A stretch of DNA of 64,000 nucleotides from Pseudomonas sp. TTU2014-080ASC (GCF_001446935.1 NZ_LKKK01000011.1:847794-911793), one strand, 5' to 3'. Shown: positions 35,009-48,020, counted from the first letter of the stretch. Notes: generated by a model not told the origin, from the letters alone. Numbers and translations: made by a program.

Positions 35009-35692
35009 TCAGTGCCCCATTAGCCAGTGTTGGTGTGGTCCGGGGAGGGTCCAGAAGCCAAACAGAATAACCAGCAGACCGGCTGCAATGCGGATGCCTC
35101 GCTTGCGCATCAGGTTGCTTAACTGCTGGGCAGCCAGGCCGGTTGCAAGGAGTACGGGCAGGGTGCCCAGGCCGAAGAACAGCATCAGCAGCGCGCTATG
35201 GGCGGCATTGCCCTGACTCGCGGCCCAGAGCAGGGTGCTGTACACCAAACCGCAGGGGAGCCAGCCCCATAAACCACCCAATATGAGCGCACGTGGCAAG
35301 CTGGTTACGGGCATAAACTGGCGGGTCAATGGTTGAATGTAGCGCCACAGGCCTCTGCCAAGTGCTTCGATGCGGGTCAGTCCGCTCCACCAGCCCGCCA
35401 GATACAGCCCCATGGCAATCAGCAGCAGGGCCGCGATGACCCGTAGCGCCGTGACCAGCGGGCTGCCTGCAATAGCCCAACCCGCAAGGCCCAACAGCAG
35501 ACCGGCGAGGCTATAACTGAGGATGCGGCCCAGGTTGTAGGCCAGCAACAAGCGAAGGCGCTGAGCTCGCTGCTCGGGTGGAATGGCCAGGGTCAATGCG
35601 CCCATCAGGCCGCCACACATCCCCAGACAGTGACCGCCGCCGAGAAAACCGATAATCAGTGCCGAGATCAGCAGCGGAAGCAATTCAGCCAC
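35009..35692 (-). CDS. TauE/SafE-like membrane protein in the cco assembly cluster
   Basis: 227 residues, about six hydrophobic helices, opening LISALIIGFLGGGHCLGMCGGLMGAL with GHCxGMCGG, the mark of the UreH/DsbD-like sulfite-exporter subgroup often coupled to copper or cytochrome oxidase assembly. GTG start at 35692; AAGGA lies 8 nt upstream; it overlaps ccoS by 8 bp. The Cys/His pair (H, C) may bind copper. It probably assists cbb3 maturation, inferred from context. Confidence 0.82.
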   Translation of the reverse strand: MAELLPLLISALIIGFLGGGHCLGMCGGLMGALTLAIPPEQRAQRLRLLLAYNLGRILSYSLAGLLLGLAGWAIAGSPLVTALRVIAALLLIAMGLYLAGWWSGLTRIEALGRGLWRYIQPLTRQFMPVTSLPRALILGGLWGWLPCGLVYSTLLWAASQGNAAHSALLMLFFGLGTLPVLLATGLAAQQLSNLMRKRGIRIAAGLLVILFGFWTLPGPHQHWLMGH

Positions 35693-35897
35693 GAGATGAG
35701 TCCTTGGGCGGCTGTTCGTCTTGGCGGGCTTCTTCTACCGCCGCCTGGTGCTTAGGGTCTTCATCATCGAACAGAATGCTGTGTGCGGGGCCGTCGAGGT
35801 CATCGTACTGGCCGCTGTCGACTGCCCAGAAGAACAGCCAGATAGCAAAAGCCACAAGTAAGATGGCGACCGGGATCAGAATGTAAAGCGCAGGCAT
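35685..35897 (-). CDS. ccoS: cbb3 oxidase maturation protein CcoS
   Basis: 70 residues: one N-terminal membrane helix (LYILIPVAILLVAFAIWLFF) then WAVDSGQYDDLDGPAHSILFDD, the conserved CcoS signature, and an acidic tail. It is needed for cofactor insertion into CcoN in other bacteria. It follows ccoI. Confidence 0.93.
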   Translation of the reverse strand: MPALYILIPVAILLVAFAIWLFFWAVDSGQYDDLDGPAHSILFDDEDPKHQAAVEEARQDEQPPKDSSRG

Positions 35898-35957
35898 TGG
35901 ATCTCCGTAAGCTCGTAATGGCTGAATTACAGCGGGGTCATAGTATGCGCGGCCGGC

Positions 35958-38366
35958 TTAATGCGGGCGTACCCGCGCCAGACGCAGGGCATTGAGTACA
36001 ACCAGCAATGAGCTGACAGACATACCCAGCGCTGCCCAAATGGGCGTAACCCAGCCGATGGCGGCAAAGGGTAGCACCAAGCCGTTATACAGGCTGGCCC
36101 ACAGCAAGTTTTCGATGATGATGTGGCGCGTACGTTTTGCCACGCTCAGTGCCTGTACCAGGCTGCTCAGACGGTTGGACAAGAGAACGGCGTCAGCACT
36201 GGTTTTGGCCAAATCGGTGGCGCTGCCCATGGCAACGCTGATGTCAGCGGCTGCCAGTACGGGCACATCGTTAACCCCGTCGCCCAGCATCAGAACCTTA
36301 CGACCCTGGCTGTGAAGCTGTTTGAGCACCTCCAGTTTTGCATCTGGGGTCAGGCCGCCACGGGCATCGTTAATGCCCAGCTGCCGAGCGACTTCCGCGA
36401 CCATCGGCGAGCTGTCGCCGGAGAGCAGGAGAATCTCCCAGTTTTTGCCTTTGGCTGCCTGTATCAGCTCGGCTGCGTCCTCGCGCAGTCGGTCATCCAG
36501 CACGAACCAAGCCAGCGGCCCGCTGCCGTCGCCCAACAACAGCCATTGTCCATGCTCGCCTTGAATAGCAGGTGCGGCTGAAGCGCTGAGTGTGCAGACA
36601 AAATCGGGTTGGCCAATCCGCAGCAGGCGACCATTCACACGGCCCTCGAGGCCCAAGCCCGGATAGCTGGTAACCTCTTCGGCGGGCTGTGGTGCCTGGC
36701 CAAAAGCTTTTGCGATTGGATGCTCTGATCGGTTTTCCAAGGCTGCAGCAAGCGCCAGGCAGGTGTCGCTATCCAGTGAACTCAGCGGATGGATGGCGCT
36801 CAAGGTGAGGCGGCCTTCAGTGAGTGTGCCGGTCTTGTCCAAAACCAGCGTGTCGATGTGGTTGAGCCCTTCAAGGACGTGGCCACGCGTAAGCAGCATG
36901 CCGAGCTTGTGCAGTGAGCCGGTCGCGGTGGTGAGGGCAGTCGGCGTGGCCAGTGCCAGTGCGCACGGGCAGGTTGCTACCAGCAAAGACAGGACAATCC
37001 AGAAGGCGCGTGATGGATCAATCTGCCACCAGATGACGCCTACGACAGCTGCCACCAGCAGGACGATGATCAGGAACCATTGCGCAACCTTGTCAGCCAG
37101 CATCGCCAAGCGTGGTTTATCGCTCTGGGCACGTTCCAGCAGGCGGACGATGGCCGACAGGCGCGTCGCGTCCCCCAAGGCTTGCACTTCAACCGTCAAC
37201 GGGCCTTCGACATTGAGCGTGCCTGCGGTGACAGCATCACCCGGAGTGCGCGGTTGTGGCAGGTATTCCCCGGTTAGCAGGGATTCATCAATGCTGGACT
37301 GGCCTTGCACAATCTTGCCGTCTGCCGGTAGAAGAGAGCCTGGTGGAACCAGAACCTGGTCGCCAATGTGCAACTCACTTAGCAGGATGCGCTGGCTTTG
37401 GCCCTCGGTATCCAGCCTCAGGCACGAGGCGGGTAACAGATTGACCAACTGCGCAGTGGCGGCTGCCGTACGTTCTCGCGCTCTGCGTTCGAGGTAGCGG
37501 CCAGCGAGGAGGAAGAGGGCAAACATGCCCACCGCATCAAAATACAGCTCGCCCTGGCCGGTCACGGTGGACCAGATGCCTGCAATGTAGGCACCGGCAA
37601 TCGCCAGCGAGACAGAAACGTCCATGGTCAGATGGCGTGTGCGCAGGTCGCGCAGTGCGCCGCGGAAAAACTGGCCACAGCAGTAGAAGACAATCGGCGT
37701 GGTCAGAAACAGGCTGACCCAGCGCAGGATCTTGTCCAGCTCGGGGCTTAAGTCGACATTGAACTCAGGCCAAGTGGCCATCGTAGCCATCATCACCTGC
37801 ATCCACAGCATGCCGGCCACACCCAGCTGGCGGATGGCGAGGCGATTTTCCTGCTGTAGCTTCTCGGCGGCGGCGTCGGCCTGCCAGGGGTGTGCGGCGT
37901 AGCCAATTTTGCGCAGTGCTTTAAGCAGGTTGCTGAGCGGTACCTGGCTGTCGCTCCAGCGCACGATCAAGCGGTGATTGGAAAGGTTCAGGCGGGCCTC
38001 TTCAACGCCCTGTATGCCTCGCAGGTGCTTCTCGATCAGCCAGCCACAGGCAGCACAGCTGATGCCCTCAATGAGCAGGCAGGTCTCGCTCAGCTCGCCC
38101 TTTTGTTCGACAAAGGGCTGCTGTACATCGTCGCGGTCGTATAGGGCCAGTTCGTCCGGCAGCACCTGAGGCAGGCTTTGCGGATTGGCGGCGGTTTCAC
38201 TGCGGTGTTTGTAGTAGTGTTCCAGACCGCCACTGACAATGGCTTCAGCCACGGCCTGGCAACCGGGACAGCAGAAGTCGCGCGTTTCACCCAGGACCTG
38301 GGCATGAAAATGGCTGCCGGCGGGTACCGGCAAGCCACAGTGGTAGCAGGGGAGTGGAGTAGCCAT
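35958..38366 (-). CDS. ccoI: copper-exporting P-type ATPase for cbb3 assembly
   Basis: 802 residues (CopA2/FixI class). N-terminal Cys-rich segment CYHCGLP...CCPGCQAV, an HMA domain with GISCAACGW, about eight membrane helices with CPC in TCPCALALATP, phosphorylation motif DKTGTLT, and GDGVNDVPVLAAAD. It moves Cu(I) to the periplasm for the CcoN binuclear centre. It starts at the ATG 38366, 8 bp after ccoH. Confidence 0.95.
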   Translation of the reverse strand: MATPLPCYHCGLPVPAGSHFHAQVLGETRDFCCPGCQAVAEAIVSGGLEHYYKHRSETAANPQSLPQVLPDELALYDRDDVQQPFVEQKGELSETCLLIEGISCAACGWLIEKHLRGIQGVEEARLNLSNHRLIVRWSDSQVPLSNLLKALRKIGYAAHPWQADAAAEKLQQENRLAIRQLGVAGMLWMQVMMATMATWPEFNVDLSPELDKILRWVSLFLTTPIVFYCCGQFFRGALRDLRTRHLTMDVSVSLAIAGAYIAGIWSTVTGQGELYFDAVGMFALFLLAGRYLERRARERTAAATAQLVNLLPASCLRLDTEGQSQRILLSELHIGDQVLVPPGSLLPADGKIVQGQSSIDESLLTGEYLPQPRTPGDAVTAGTLNVEGPLTVEVQALGDATRLSAIVRLLERAQSDKPRLAMLADKVAQWFLIIVLLVAAVVGVIWWQIDPSRAFWIVLSLLVATCPCALALATPTALTTATGSLHKLGMLLTRGHVLEGLNHIDTLVLDKTGTLTEGRLTLSAIHPLSSLDSDTCLALAAALENRSEHPIAKAFGQAPQPAEEVTSYPGLGLEGRVNGRLLRIGQPDFVCTLSASAAPAIQGEHGQWLLLGDGSGPLAWFVLDDRLREDAAELIQAAKGKNWEILLLSGDSSPMVAEVARQLGINDARGGLTPDAKLEVLKQLHSQGRKVLMLGDGVNDVPVLAAADISVAMGSATDLAKTSADAVLLSNRLSSLVQALSVAKRTRHIIIENLLWASLYNGLVLPFAAIGWVTPIWAALGMSVSSLLVVLNALRLARVRPH

Positions 38367-38374
38367 TGCTGGAT

Positions 38375-38887
38375 TTACTGGCCATCCCCGAGGTAGATGC
38401 TTTTCCCGCCCTCGACGCTCTCTTCTTCAAAGAGACGCCATTGTTTGCCACCTTCTTCTCCCAGCAGCTCAACAAAGCGGCGGCCTTCAACGGCATCCGT
38501 CATATTACCCATGTAGCTACCGTCGGCCTGCGGCTGCAGGATAACGCGACGATCACGCTCCGGTTGGGTTGGAGAGATCAGATTAAGCACGACTTGCTGC
38601 GGGCGACTGTTGCCGTTGAGTTGCAGCCTGGCCTGGCCCGTTTCGTTATCCAGCACGACACTGGCGGTCACTTGCAGGCGAGCCGCCAGCTGTTCACGTT
38701 CCAGAGACTGGTTGATGCCCTTACCAACGTCGTAATAGTCATCAGAAATCAGACCCGGCGGGTTCTTGCTGGCGATGGTCAACAGGGTGATTCCCTGAAT
38801 CACCGAATAACCCAGCAGGGCGAGCAGGAACCAAGGCCAGAACTGCTTGTACCAAGGTTTGATAGGGCTGTTTTCAACTTCGCTCAT
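38375..38887 (-). CDS. ccoH: cbb3 oxidase assembly protein CcoH (FixH)
   Basis: 170 residues. One N-terminal membrane anchor ([20 protein letters not shown]) and a periplasmic FixH domain starting near [18 protein letters not shown]. It acts with CcoG and CcoI in assembling the oxidase. It lies 11 bp after ccoG. Confidence 0.92.
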   Translation of the reverse strand: MSEVENSPIKPWYKQFWPWFLLALLGYSVIQGITLLTIASKNPPGLISDDYYDVGKGINQSLEREQLAARLQVTASVVLDNETGQARLQLNGNSRPQQVVLNLISPTQPERDRRVILQPQADGSYMGNMTDAVEGRRFVELLGEEGGKQWRLFEEESVEGGKSIYLGDGQ

Positions 38888-38898
38888 GGGGCTCTCGT

Positions 38899-40311
38899 TT
38901 AGCGGACGCTGGGGCCGATAAAGCGGCTGTCGGCGTCAGAGGTAATATCGGGTGCATCCACGCCTTTCACATGGAAGGTGATTTCGTTGGCGCTGGAAGG
39001 CAGATTCTCCGGTGCGATTGAGAGTTCTACCGGGAGTGACAAAACTTCGCCAGCCTCAGCTGTAACTTCACGTTTCCCTTCGTACACCAGTCCGTCCAGG
39101 CCTTTGGCTTCGATCGCGTAGGTGACGCTGTGTTGCGCCTTGTTCATGATCTTCAGGGTGTAGACGTTCTCGATCCGGCCTTCTTCGTTTTCTCGGAACA
39201 GCACGCGGTCTTTGAGCACGTCCAGTTCAACCAGTGAACGGCTGGAAATGGCATAGGCAAACACGCACATCATGGCGATAAGGGCAATGGCATAGCCAAT
39301 CAGGCGAGGGCGCACCAAGTGGGTTTTCTTGCCGGAAAGATTGTGTTCGGTGGTGTAGCTGATCAGCCCTTTGGGGTAATTCATCTTGTCCATGATGCTG
39401 TCGCAGGCATCGATACAGGCGGCACAGCCAATACACTCAATCTGCAGGCCGTCGCGGATGTCGATGCCGGTCGGGCAGACCTGCACGCAGAGTTTGCAGT
39501 CGATACAGTCGCCCAGACCTTGTGCTTTGTAATCGGCATCACGTTTGCGCGGACCACGGTTCTCACCGCGGCGCGGGTCGTAGGAAACGATCAGGGTGTC
39601 TTGGTCAAACATCACGCTCTGGAAGCGTGCGTAAGGGCACATGTAGATGCACACCTGCTCGCGCAGATAACCGGCGTTGCCGTAAGTGGCCAAGGTAAAG
39701 AAACCAACCCAGAACAGCGCCCAGCCACTGGCTTCAAGGGTCAGTAAGTCCGGGATCAGCTCGCGAATTGGGGTGAAGTAACCGACAAAGGTCACAGCGG
39801 TGGCCAGTGAGACGGCCACCCAGATGCTGTGCTTGGCCAGCTTCTTAAAGAACTTGTTCGCGCTCATCGGCGCTTTGTCCAGCTTCATGCGCTGGTTGCG
39901 GTCGCCTTCAGTGACTTTCTCTGCCCACATGAAGACCCAGGTAAATACACTTTGCGGACAGGTGTAGCCACACCACACACGCCCGGCGAATACGGTAATA
40001 AAGAACAGGCCAAAGGCGCAGATGATCAGCAGTGCGGAGAGCAGGACGAAATCCTGTGGCCAGAATGTAGAGCCAAAAATATAAAACTTACGCTCCGGCA
40101 GGTTCCACCAGACAGCCTGATGGCCACCCCAGTTGATCCAGACAGTGCCGAAGTAAAGAAGAAAGAGGGTAGCGCCACCGACCATGCGCAGGTTACGGAA
40201 CAGGCCGCTGAAAGCGCGGGTGTAAATCTTTTCGCGACTGGCGTAGAGATCAACAGTCGACGAGGTGGAAGAGGCAGGTGTTACGTCTTTTACAGGAATC
40301 TGATTGCTCAT
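38899..40311 (-). CDS. ccoG: cupric reductase CcoG (RdxA/FixG)
   Basis: 470 residues. Several membrane helices, a [18 protein letters not shown] motif, and a ferredoxin pair with [20 protein letters not shown] and [12 protein letters not shown] for two 4Fe-4S clusters, then an Ig-like FixG C-terminal domain. It reduces Cu(II) for CcoI. The ATG at 40311 was chosen over an upstream TTG. First of the ccoGHIS set, 165 bp after ccoP1. Confidence 0.94.
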   Translation of the reverse strand: MSNQIPVKDVTPASSTSSTVDLYASREKIYTRAFSGLFRNLRMVGGATLFLLYFGTVWINWGGHQAVWWNLPERKFYIFGSTFWPQDFVLLSALLIICAFGLFFITVFAGRVWCGYTCPQSVFTWVFMWAEKVTEGDRNQRMKLDKAPMSANKFFKKLAKHSIWVAVSLATAVTFVGYFTPIRELIPDLLTLEASGWALFWVGFFTLATYGNAGYLREQVCIYMCPYARFQSVMFDQDTLIVSYDPRRGENRGPRKRDADYKAQGLGDCIDCKLCVQVCPTGIDIRDGLQIECIGCAACIDACDSIMDKMNYPKGLISYTTEHNLSGKKTHLVRPRLIGYAIALIAMMCVFAYAISSRSLVELDVLKDRVLFRENEEGRIENVYTLKIMNKAQHSVTYAIEAKGLDGLVYEGKREVTAEAGEVLSLPVELSIAPENLPSSANEITFHVKGVDAPDITSDADSRFIGPSVR

Positions 40312-40399
40312 CAATGCATACCACGGCGGTTGATTGGCAGCCCTGGCTGATACGTGCCGGCCTGGGTCATTTCACGGTACTACTAATATGGTACGCCTG

Positions 40400-40444
40400 A
40401 AAAAGCACTGCCCGGGTGCGACGCTAGGTCGCGCTCCGGGCAGT
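40400..40444 (-). terminator. terminator after ccoP1
   Basis: On the minus strand CTGCCCGG and CCGGGCAG arms enclose a second small stem (GCGAC/GTCGC), followed by TGCTTTTT. It separates cco-1 from ccoGHIS. Confidence 0.75.
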
Positions 40445-40476
40445 CGGGTCTTTCGGGTTAGGAAAGAGCCAGGCTT

Positions 40477-41472
40477 TTACTGTTCAGCTGCCTTGTGCGA
40501 CAGGCTGTACACGTAGGCAGCCAGCAGGTGAACCTTATCGTTACCGAGGAAGGCTTCCTGAGCAGGCATGGCGTTGGAGCGACCGTAGCGAATGGTCTGC
40601 TGCAACTGAGCGTAGCTGCTGCCATAGATAAATGCAGCCGGGTTGGTCAGGTTAGGTGCGCCCATGGCTGCCATACCTTTACCGTCTGCACCGTGACAGG
40701 CGAAGCATACAGCTCCGAATACTTCTTTACCTTTAGCGATGTCAGCTTCGGTGCCTTCAGGCAGCTTACGGCCAGCCAGTTCGGTCAGGACGTAGGCGGC
40801 AACGTTACGTACGCCGTCTTCACCAATAACACTGGCTTGCGGAGGCATCACGCCGTGACGGCCACTGAGGATAGTGGCTTTGATCTCGGCAGTAGAGCCG
40901 CCCCAGCGCCATTCGCTGTCGGTCAGGTTCGGGAAGCCGTAGCTGCCCTTGGCATCGGAACCGTGGCAAACCGAGCAGTTGGAGGCAAACAGACGGCCAC
41001 CCATTTTTAGGGCTTTCTCGTCTTTAGCCACTTCTTCGATTGGCATGGCTGCGTATTTGGCGAAGATCGGGCCATATTCAGCGTCGGCCTTCAGCATCTC
41101 TTTTTCCCACTGTGCAGCACCGGTCCAGCCGCTGTGGCGGTTGGAACCGTCGGCGATCTGGACGCTGCTGACAAACGGAGTTTTGGCTTCGTTGTCCAGG
41201 TAGTCGTAGCCCGGCAGCAGGCCTTTCCAGTTACCTAGGCCTGGGTACAGAGCCAGGTAGCCAAGTGCGAACACGATGGTGCCCACAAACAGCATGAACC
41301 ACCATTTCGGCAGCGGGTTGTCATACTCTTCGATGCCATCAAAAGAATGGCCCAGAGTCTCTTCGGTTGTCTCCTGACGCTGGCCTTTACGGGTACCGAA
41401 AATCAGCCAAGTCAGGGCGAAAATGGTGCCCAGAGACAGAATGGTTACGTACCAACTCCAGAACGTGGTCAT
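40477..41472 (-). CDS. ccoP1: cbb3 oxidase dihaem subunit CcoP1
   Basis: 331 residues. N-terminal membrane segment(s) then two c-type haem sites, CSVCH and CFACH. It passes electrons to CcoO. Compared with the second copy at 44067 it has about 20 extra residues between the second membrane segment and the first haem domain (around [17 protein letters not shown]). ATG overlaps the ccoQ1 stop. By position next to ccoG it corresponds to cco-1 of P. aeruginosa. Confidence 0.94.
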   Translation of the reverse strand: MTTFWSWYVTILSLGTIFALTWLIFGTRKGQRQETTEETLGHSFDGIEEYDNPLPKWWFMLFVGTIVFALGYLALYPGLGNWKGLLPGYDYLDNEAKTPFVSSVQIADGSNRHSGWTGAAQWEKEMLKADAEYGPIFAKYAAMPIEEVAKDEKALKMGGRLFASNCSVCHGSDAKGSYGFPNLTDSEWRWGGSTAEIKATILSGRHGVMPPQASVIGEDGVRNVAAYVLTELAGRKLPEGTEADIAKGKEVFGAVCFACHGADGKGMAAMGAPNLTNPAAFIYGSSYAQLQQTIRYGRSNAMPAQEAFLGNDKVHLLAAYVYSLSHKAAEQ

Positions 41473-41654
41473 TGGTTATTGCTCCTGGAAGATTGCTCGT
41501 CACGCTCGTTGGGTTTGGGATCGTCGGCGAAGGGCAGGTTAGCGGCTTCGTCGAAGCTGGATTTACGCTTGCTGCTGTAGGCCCAGAGCACCACGCCGAT
41601 AAAGGCAATGAATACAATTGCTGTGCCTATGCCACGAATAGTCCCGATATCCAT
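41469..41654 (-). CDS. ccoQ1: cbb3 oxidase small subunit CcoQ1
   Basis: 61 residues with one membrane helix ([19 protein letters not shown]) and a charged tail. It stabilises the complex. It overlaps ccoP1 by four bases. Confidence 0.92.
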   Translation of the reverse strand: MDIGTIRGIGTAIVFIAFIGVVLWAYSSKRKSSFDEAANLPFADDPKPNERDEQSSRSNNQ

Positions 41655-41660
41655 CGTGCG

Positions 41661-42268
41661 TTACCGTTTGTTCTTGATAGAAGTTCCGAGAACCTGCAGG
41701 TACGCAACGATCGCGTCCATTTCGGTCTTGCCTTTCACCGCGTCTTTAGCACCGGCAATATCTTCGTCGGTGTAAGGAACGCCCATGCCACGCAGGACTT
41801 CCATCTTCTTGGCGGTGTATTTGCCGTCAAGCTTGTTCTCAACCAGCCATGGGTAGGCAGGCATCTTCGACTCAGGAACCACGTTGCGCGGGTTGTACAG
41901 GTGGGCGCGTTGCCACTCGTCAGAGTAGCGACCACCTACACGAGCCAGATCAGGGCCGGTACGCTTGGAGCCCCACAGGAACGGGTGATCCCAAACGCTT
42001 TCACCCGCTACGGAGTAGTGACCGTAGCGCTCAGTTTCGGCACGGAACGGGCGGATCATCTGCGAGTGGCAGCCCACACAGCCGTTGGAGATGTAAACAT
42101 CACGGCCTTCCAGTTGCAGCGCGGTGTAAGGCTTGAGGCCTTCCACCGGCTCGTTAGTGACGTCCTGGAAAAACAGCGGAACGATTTGAGTCAGGCCTCC
42201 GATGCTGACGGCGATAACCATCAGCAGCGCCATCAGGCCAATATTCTTCTCAATAATTTCGTGTTTCA

Positions 42269-42269
<1 letters not shown>
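41661..42269 (-). CDS. ccoO1: cbb3 oxidase monohaem subunit CcoO1
   Basis: 202 residues. One N-terminal helix, then haem c site [11 protein letters not shown] with distal Met ligands in the C-terminal part. It relays electrons from CcoP to CcoN. Start overlaps the ccoN1 stop by one base. Nearly identical over long stretches to CcoO2. Confidence 0.95.
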
Positions 42270-44066
<1,797 letters not shown>

Positions 44067-45002
44067 TTACTCGGGACTGTCGCTCTGGGATTTGCTCAGG
44101 CTCATGACATAGGCGGCTAGCAGGTGAACCTTGTCTTCGCCGAGGTACTGTTCCTGTGCTGGCATCTGGCCCATGCGACCATGGCGAATGGTTTGCTGGA
44201 TCTGGGCCAGGCTGCTGCCGTAAATGAAGGCGCTTGGGGTGGTCAGGTCCGGTGCGCCGAGCGCAGCCATGCCTTTGCCATCAGCGCCGTGGCAGGCGAA
44301 GCAGACAGTACCGAATGCTTCTTTGCCTTTGGCGATGTCGGCTTCGGTGCCTTCCGGCAGTTGACGACCAGCCAGTTCAGTCAGCACGTAAGCAGCCACG
44401 TTGCGCACGCCGTCTTCACCGATGATTTCACCTTGCGGAGGCATCATGCCGTGACGACCGTTGAGGATGCTGGCTTTGATCTCGGCTGAAGAGCCGCCCC
44501 AGCGCCAGGAGTTGTCCGTTAGGTTCGGGAAGCCGTAGCTGCCTTTGGCGTCGGAGCCGTGACAAACCGAGCAGTAAGTGGCAAACATGCGACCACCCAT
44601 TTTCAGTGCGCGCTCGTCTTTGACCACCTCTTCCAGGGGCATGGCAGCATATTTAGCGAAGATCGGGCCATACAGCTCGTTCGCCACATCCATTTCGCGC
44701 TGCCACTGCTTGTCCTGAGTCCATCCTTCTTCATAGCCTGGCAGGACGCCTTTCCAGTTGCCCAAGCCCGGGTAAAGCACCAGATAGCCGATGCTGAAAA
44801 CCAGGGTGCCAATGAACAACATGAACCACCACTTTGGCAGTGGGTTGTCATATTCCTCAATGCCATCGAAGGCGTGGCCCATGGTTTCGTCGGTAGGGCT
44901 CTTGTGCACCTCGCTCTTGCGGGTGGCAAAAATCAGCCAGAACAGAGCGATAAGGGTGCCGACAGTCAGCACCGTAACGTACCAGCTCCAGAATGTGGTC
45001 AT
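44067..45002 (-). CDS. ccoP2: cbb3 oxidase dihaem subunit CcoP2
   Basis: 311 residues, two haem c sites CSVCH and CFACH. It lacks the ~20-residue insertion of CcoP1: after LPGY it goes directly to [14 protein letters not shown]. Overlaps ccoQ2 by four bases. Confidence 0.94.
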   Translation of the reverse strand: MTTFWSWYVTVLTVGTLIALFWLIFATRKSEVHKSPTDETMGHAFDGIEEYDNPLPKWWFMLFIGTLVFSIGYLVLYPGLGNWKGVLPGYEEGWTQDKQWQREMDVANELYGPIFAKYAAMPLEEVVKDERALKMGGRMFATYCSVCHGSDAKGSYGFPNLTDNSWRWGGSSAEIKASILNGRHGMMPPQGEIIGEDGVRNVAAYVLTELAGRQLPEGTEADIAKGKEAFGTVCFACHGADGKGMAALGAPDLTTPSAFIYGSSLAQIQQTIRHGRMGQMPAQEQYLGEDKVHLLAAYVMSLSKSQSDSPE

Positions 45003-45184
45003 GGGGTCTTGCTCCTTGGTACAGCGTGCTTGGATTCATCGGCGAACGGCAGCATTGCGGCCTCATCGAAGGCTGGTTTGCGCTTGCTGCTGTATGCCCA
45101 CAGGGTGACGCAGGTGAAAGCCAGCAGTACCAGTGCTGTACCTGCGCCGCGCAGGGTGCCGATGTCTATAAGTTCAAGGGACAT
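44999..45184 (-). CDS. ccoQ2: cbb3 oxidase small subunit CcoQ2
   Basis: 61 residues, single helix ([19 protein letters not shown]) and a charged tail. It sits between ccoO2 and ccoP2, overlapping the latter by four bases. Confidence 0.92.
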   Translation of the reverse strand: MSLELIDIGTLRGAGTALVLLAFTCVTLWAYSSKRKPAFDEAAMLPFADESKHAVPRSKTP

Positions 45185-45189
45185 AGGGA

Positions 45190-45798
45190 CTACCTCTTGT
45201 TCTTCACCGCAGTGCCAAGCACTTGCAGGTAAGCCACAATCGCGTCCATCTCGGTCTTGCCTTTCACCGCATCTTTGGCACCGGCAATATCTTCATCGGT
45301 GTAAGGCACGCCAAGAGTGCGCAGTGCCTGCATTTTCTTCGCGGTGTCTTTGCCATCTAGGGTGCTGTCTACCAGCCATGGGTAGCCCGGCATTTTCGAT
45401 TCAGGCACAACGTTGCGTGGGTTGTAGAGGTGCGCCCGTTGCCACTCATCCGAGTATCGGCCGCCTACGCGGGCCAGATCCGGGCCGGTACGCTTGGAGC
45501 CCCACAGGAACGGATGGTCCCACACGCTTTCACCTGCAACGGAGTAGTGACCGTAGCGTTCAGTCTCCGCACGGAACGGACGGATCATCTGCGAGTGGCA
45601 GCCTACGCAGCCTTCGCGGATGTAAATGTCACGGCCTTCCAGTTGCAGGGCGTTGTAGGGTTTGAGGCCTGCCACCGGCTCGTTGGTGACATCCTGGAAG
45701 AACAGCGGGACGATCTGAGTCAGGCCGCCGATGCTGACAGCCACCACCATCATCAGCGCCATCAGGCCGATGTTCTTTTCAAGAATTTCGTGTTTCAT
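45190..45798 (-). CDS. ccoO2: cbb3 oxidase monohaem subunit CcoO2
   Basis: 202 residues with haem c site [11 protein letters not shown]. It differs from CcoO1 by scattered substitutions, for example IREGCVGCH against ISNGCVGCH. Confidence 0.95.
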   Translation of the reverse strand: MKHEILEKNIGLMALMMVVAVSIGGLTQIVPLFFQDVTNEPVAGLKPYNALQLEGRDIYIREGCVGCHSQMIRPFRAETERYGHYSVAGESVWDHPFLWGSKRTGPDLARVGGRYSDEWQRAHLYNPRNVVPESKMPGYPWLVDSTLDGKDTAKKMQALRTLGVPYTDEDIAGAKDAVKGKTEMDAIVAYLQVLGTAVKNKR

Positions 45799-47237
45799 CA
45801 GTGGCTCCCCTCAATCGAAAACTGCGCAGCGGCTTCCATCTCGGCTGCCTTGGTGTTGCGTACGGTCAGCCAGACGTTCCAGGCCATCACCAGCATGCCG
45901 GCGAAGAAGATGCCGCCACCGATTACCCGGACGATAAAGCCGGGGTGGCTGGCTTCGAGTGCTTCGACGAAGGAGTAGGTGAGGGTGCCGTCTTCGTTAA
46001 CGGCGCGCCACATCAGGCCCTGAGCAATGCCATTGACCCACATGGAGGCGATGTACAGAACGGTGCCGATAGTGGCCAGCCAGAAGTGCACGTTGATCAG
46101 ACCGATGCTGTGCATTTCATTGCGGCCAAACACTTTAGGCAGCATGTGGTACAGCGAGCCGATGGACACCATGGCAACCCAGCCGAGAGCACCGGCGTGT
46201 ACGTGGCCAATGGTCCAGTCGGTGTAGTGGGAGAGTGCGTTGACGGTCTTGATGGCCATCATCGGGCCTTCGAAGGTCGACATGCCGTAGAACGCCAGCG
46301 AAACCACCAGGAAACGCAAGATTGGGTCGGTACGCAGCTTATGCCAGGCACCGGAGAGGGTCATCATGCCGTTGATCATGCCGCCCCAGCTCGGAGCCAG
46401 CAGAATCAGGGACATGATCATGCCCAGGGATTGAGCCCAGTCCGGCAGCGCGGTGTAGTGCAGGTGGTGAGGACCGGCCCAGATGTAAACGGCGATCAGC
46501 GCCCAGAAGTGCACGATGGACAGACGATAGGAATAAACCGGGCGACCGGCCTGCTTAGGCACGAAGTAATACATCATGCCCAGAAAGCCCGCGGTCAGGA
46601 AGAAACCCACGGCGTTGTGACCGTACCACCACTGGATCATCGCATCCGTTGCGCCTGCATACAGTGAGTAGGACTTGGTCAGAGTGACTGGGATTTCCAG
46701 GTTGTTGACCACATGCAGCAGAGCGACGGTGATGATGAAGCCACCGAAGAACCAGTTGCCGACATAGATGTGGCTGACGTTACGCTTAATGACCGTGCCG
46801 AAGAACACGATGGCGTAGCTGACCCAGACGATGGTGATCAGAATGTCGATCGGCCACTCCAGCTCTGCGTACTCCTTGGAGGAGGTCCAGCCCAGAGGCA
46901 GACTGATAGCGGCCAGAAGAATCACCAGTTGCCAGCCCCAGAAGGTGAAGGCAGCCAGTTTTGGCGCAAACAGTGTGGTTTGTGATGTCCGCTGTACAGC
47001 GTAATAGCTGGTAGCGAACAGGGCACAGCCGCCGAAGGCGAAGATCACCGCGTTAGTGTGCAGCGGGCGCAGGCGTCCGAAGCTGGTCCACGGCAGGTTA
47101 AAGTTAAGCTCTGGCCAGGCCAGTTGCGCGGCGATAAAAACGCCGAGCCCCATCCCGACAATGCCCCACACCACCGTCATGATGGCAAATTGGCGCACCA
47201 CCTTGTAGTTGTAGGCGGAACTGCTGGTTGTGTTCAT
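45798..47237 (-). CDS. ccoN2: cbb3 oxidase catalytic subunit CcoN2
   Basis: 479 residues, same His ligands as CcoN1. The ATG at 47237 fits the conserved N-terminus ([15 protein letters not shown]). It heads the ANR-boxed copy: TTGACAGGGATCAA lies at 47365-47378, about 130 bp upstream. By analogy it is the low-oxygen-induced enzyme. Confidence 0.96.
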   Translation of the reverse strand: MNTTSSSAYNYKVVRQFAIMTVVWGIVGMGLGVFIAAQLAWPELNFNLPWTSFGRLRPLHTNAVIFAFGGCALFATSYYAVQRTSQTTLFAPKLAAFTFWGWQLVILLAAISLPLGWTSSKEYAELEWPIDILITIVWVSYAIVFFGTVIKRNVSHIYVGNWFFGGFIITVALLHVVNNLEIPVTLTKSYSLYAGATDAMIQWWYGHNAVGFFLTAGFLGMMYYFVPKQAGRPVYSYRLSIVHFWALIAVYIWAGPHHLHYTALPDWAQSLGMIMSLILLAPSWGGMINGMMTLSGAWHKLRTDPILRFLVVSLAFYGMSTFEGPMMAIKTVNALSHYTDWTIGHVHAGALGWVAMVSIGSLYHMLPKVFGRNEMHSIGLINVHFWLATIGTVLYIASMWVNGIAQGLMWRAVNEDGTLTYSFVEALEASHPGFIVRVIGGGIFFAGMLVMAWNVWLTVRNTKAAEMEAAAQFSIEGSH

Positions 47238-47339
47238 GTCTGGGCTTCCATCCACGGTTATAGGCAGATCAACAGAAAATCCGCAGACGCATACCTGTAG
47301 GATGGGCATACGTCACAGATTCTTTTTAGCGAGGTAAGC

Positions 47340-48020
47340 ATGAGTAATGGGCATGAGGGAGTTATTGACAGGGATCAATACACCCACGCACAGGCCGATG
47401 GCGGCTGGCTCAGGGATTTGCCACAGGGACCGGTTAAAGCCACGCTGATTCTCGCCCACGGTGCCGGTGCGCCCATGGATAGTGAGTTCATGAGCGTAAT
47501 GGCACGAGGCCTTACGGCATGCGGTATTGAGGTAATTCGCTTTGAGTTTGCTTATATGGCTGCGCGCCGTGTCGACGGTAAAAAACGCCCACCGAATCCG
47601 CAGGCTCAACTACTTCAGCAGTGGCGAGATGTGTACGCCCAGGTGCGCCAACAAGTCGCAGGTCCGCTGGCAATAGGTGGTAAATCCATGGGCGGAAGAA
47701 TGGCCAGTCTTCTGGCTGATGAGCTGGGGGCGGATGCGCTGGTCTGTCTGGGGTATCCGTTCTACGCCGTTGGCAAACCGGAAAAACCAAGAGTGGCCCA
47801 CCTGGCTGAATTGAAAACCCGGACGCTGATTATTCAGGGCGAGCGAGATGCGCTGGGTAACCGGGAGGCTGTAGCGGCTTATGAGTTGTCACCGGCGATT
47901 CGCCTGCATTGGCTTGCCGCTGCTGACCATGACCTGAAACCGCTGAAAAGCTCAGGTTTTACTCATCCGCAGCATCTTGAGACAGCCGCACAGACGGTGG
48001 CTTCATTCCTGTCGATTTAG
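47340..48020 (+). CDS. KANL3/Tex30-like alpha/beta hydrolase
   Basis: 226 residues. Alpha/beta-hydrolase fold: ATLILAHGAGAPMDSEFM oxyanion region, nucleophile Ser in GGKSMGGRMAS, Asp in IIQGERDALG, His in AADHDLKPLK. This arrangement matches the KANL3/Tex30 family. The start at 47340 has GAGG 6 nt upstream. Its first codons contain the ANR box of ccoN2, so the divergent promoter overlaps this gene. Substrate unknown. Confidence 0.85.
   Translation: MSNGHEGVIDRDQYTHAQADGGWLRDLPQGPVKATLILAHGAGAPMDSEFMSVMARGLTACGIEVIRFEFAYMAARRVDGKKRPPNPQAQLLQQWRDVYAQVRQQVAGPLAIGGKSMGGRMASLLADELGADALVCLGYPFYAVGKPEKPRVAHLAELKTRTLIIQGERDALGNREAVAAYELSPAIRLHWLAAADHDLKPLKSSGFTHPQHLETAAQTVASFLSI
47365..47378 (-). 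promoter_or_regulatory. ANR box of cco-2, inside the divergent gene
   Basis: TTGACAGGGATCAA differs from TTGAT-N4-ATCAA at one position. At -41.5 spacing the cco-2 start site would be near 47330, leaving a leader of about 90 nt. It lies within codons 9-13 of the hydrolase gene. Confidence 0.75.
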
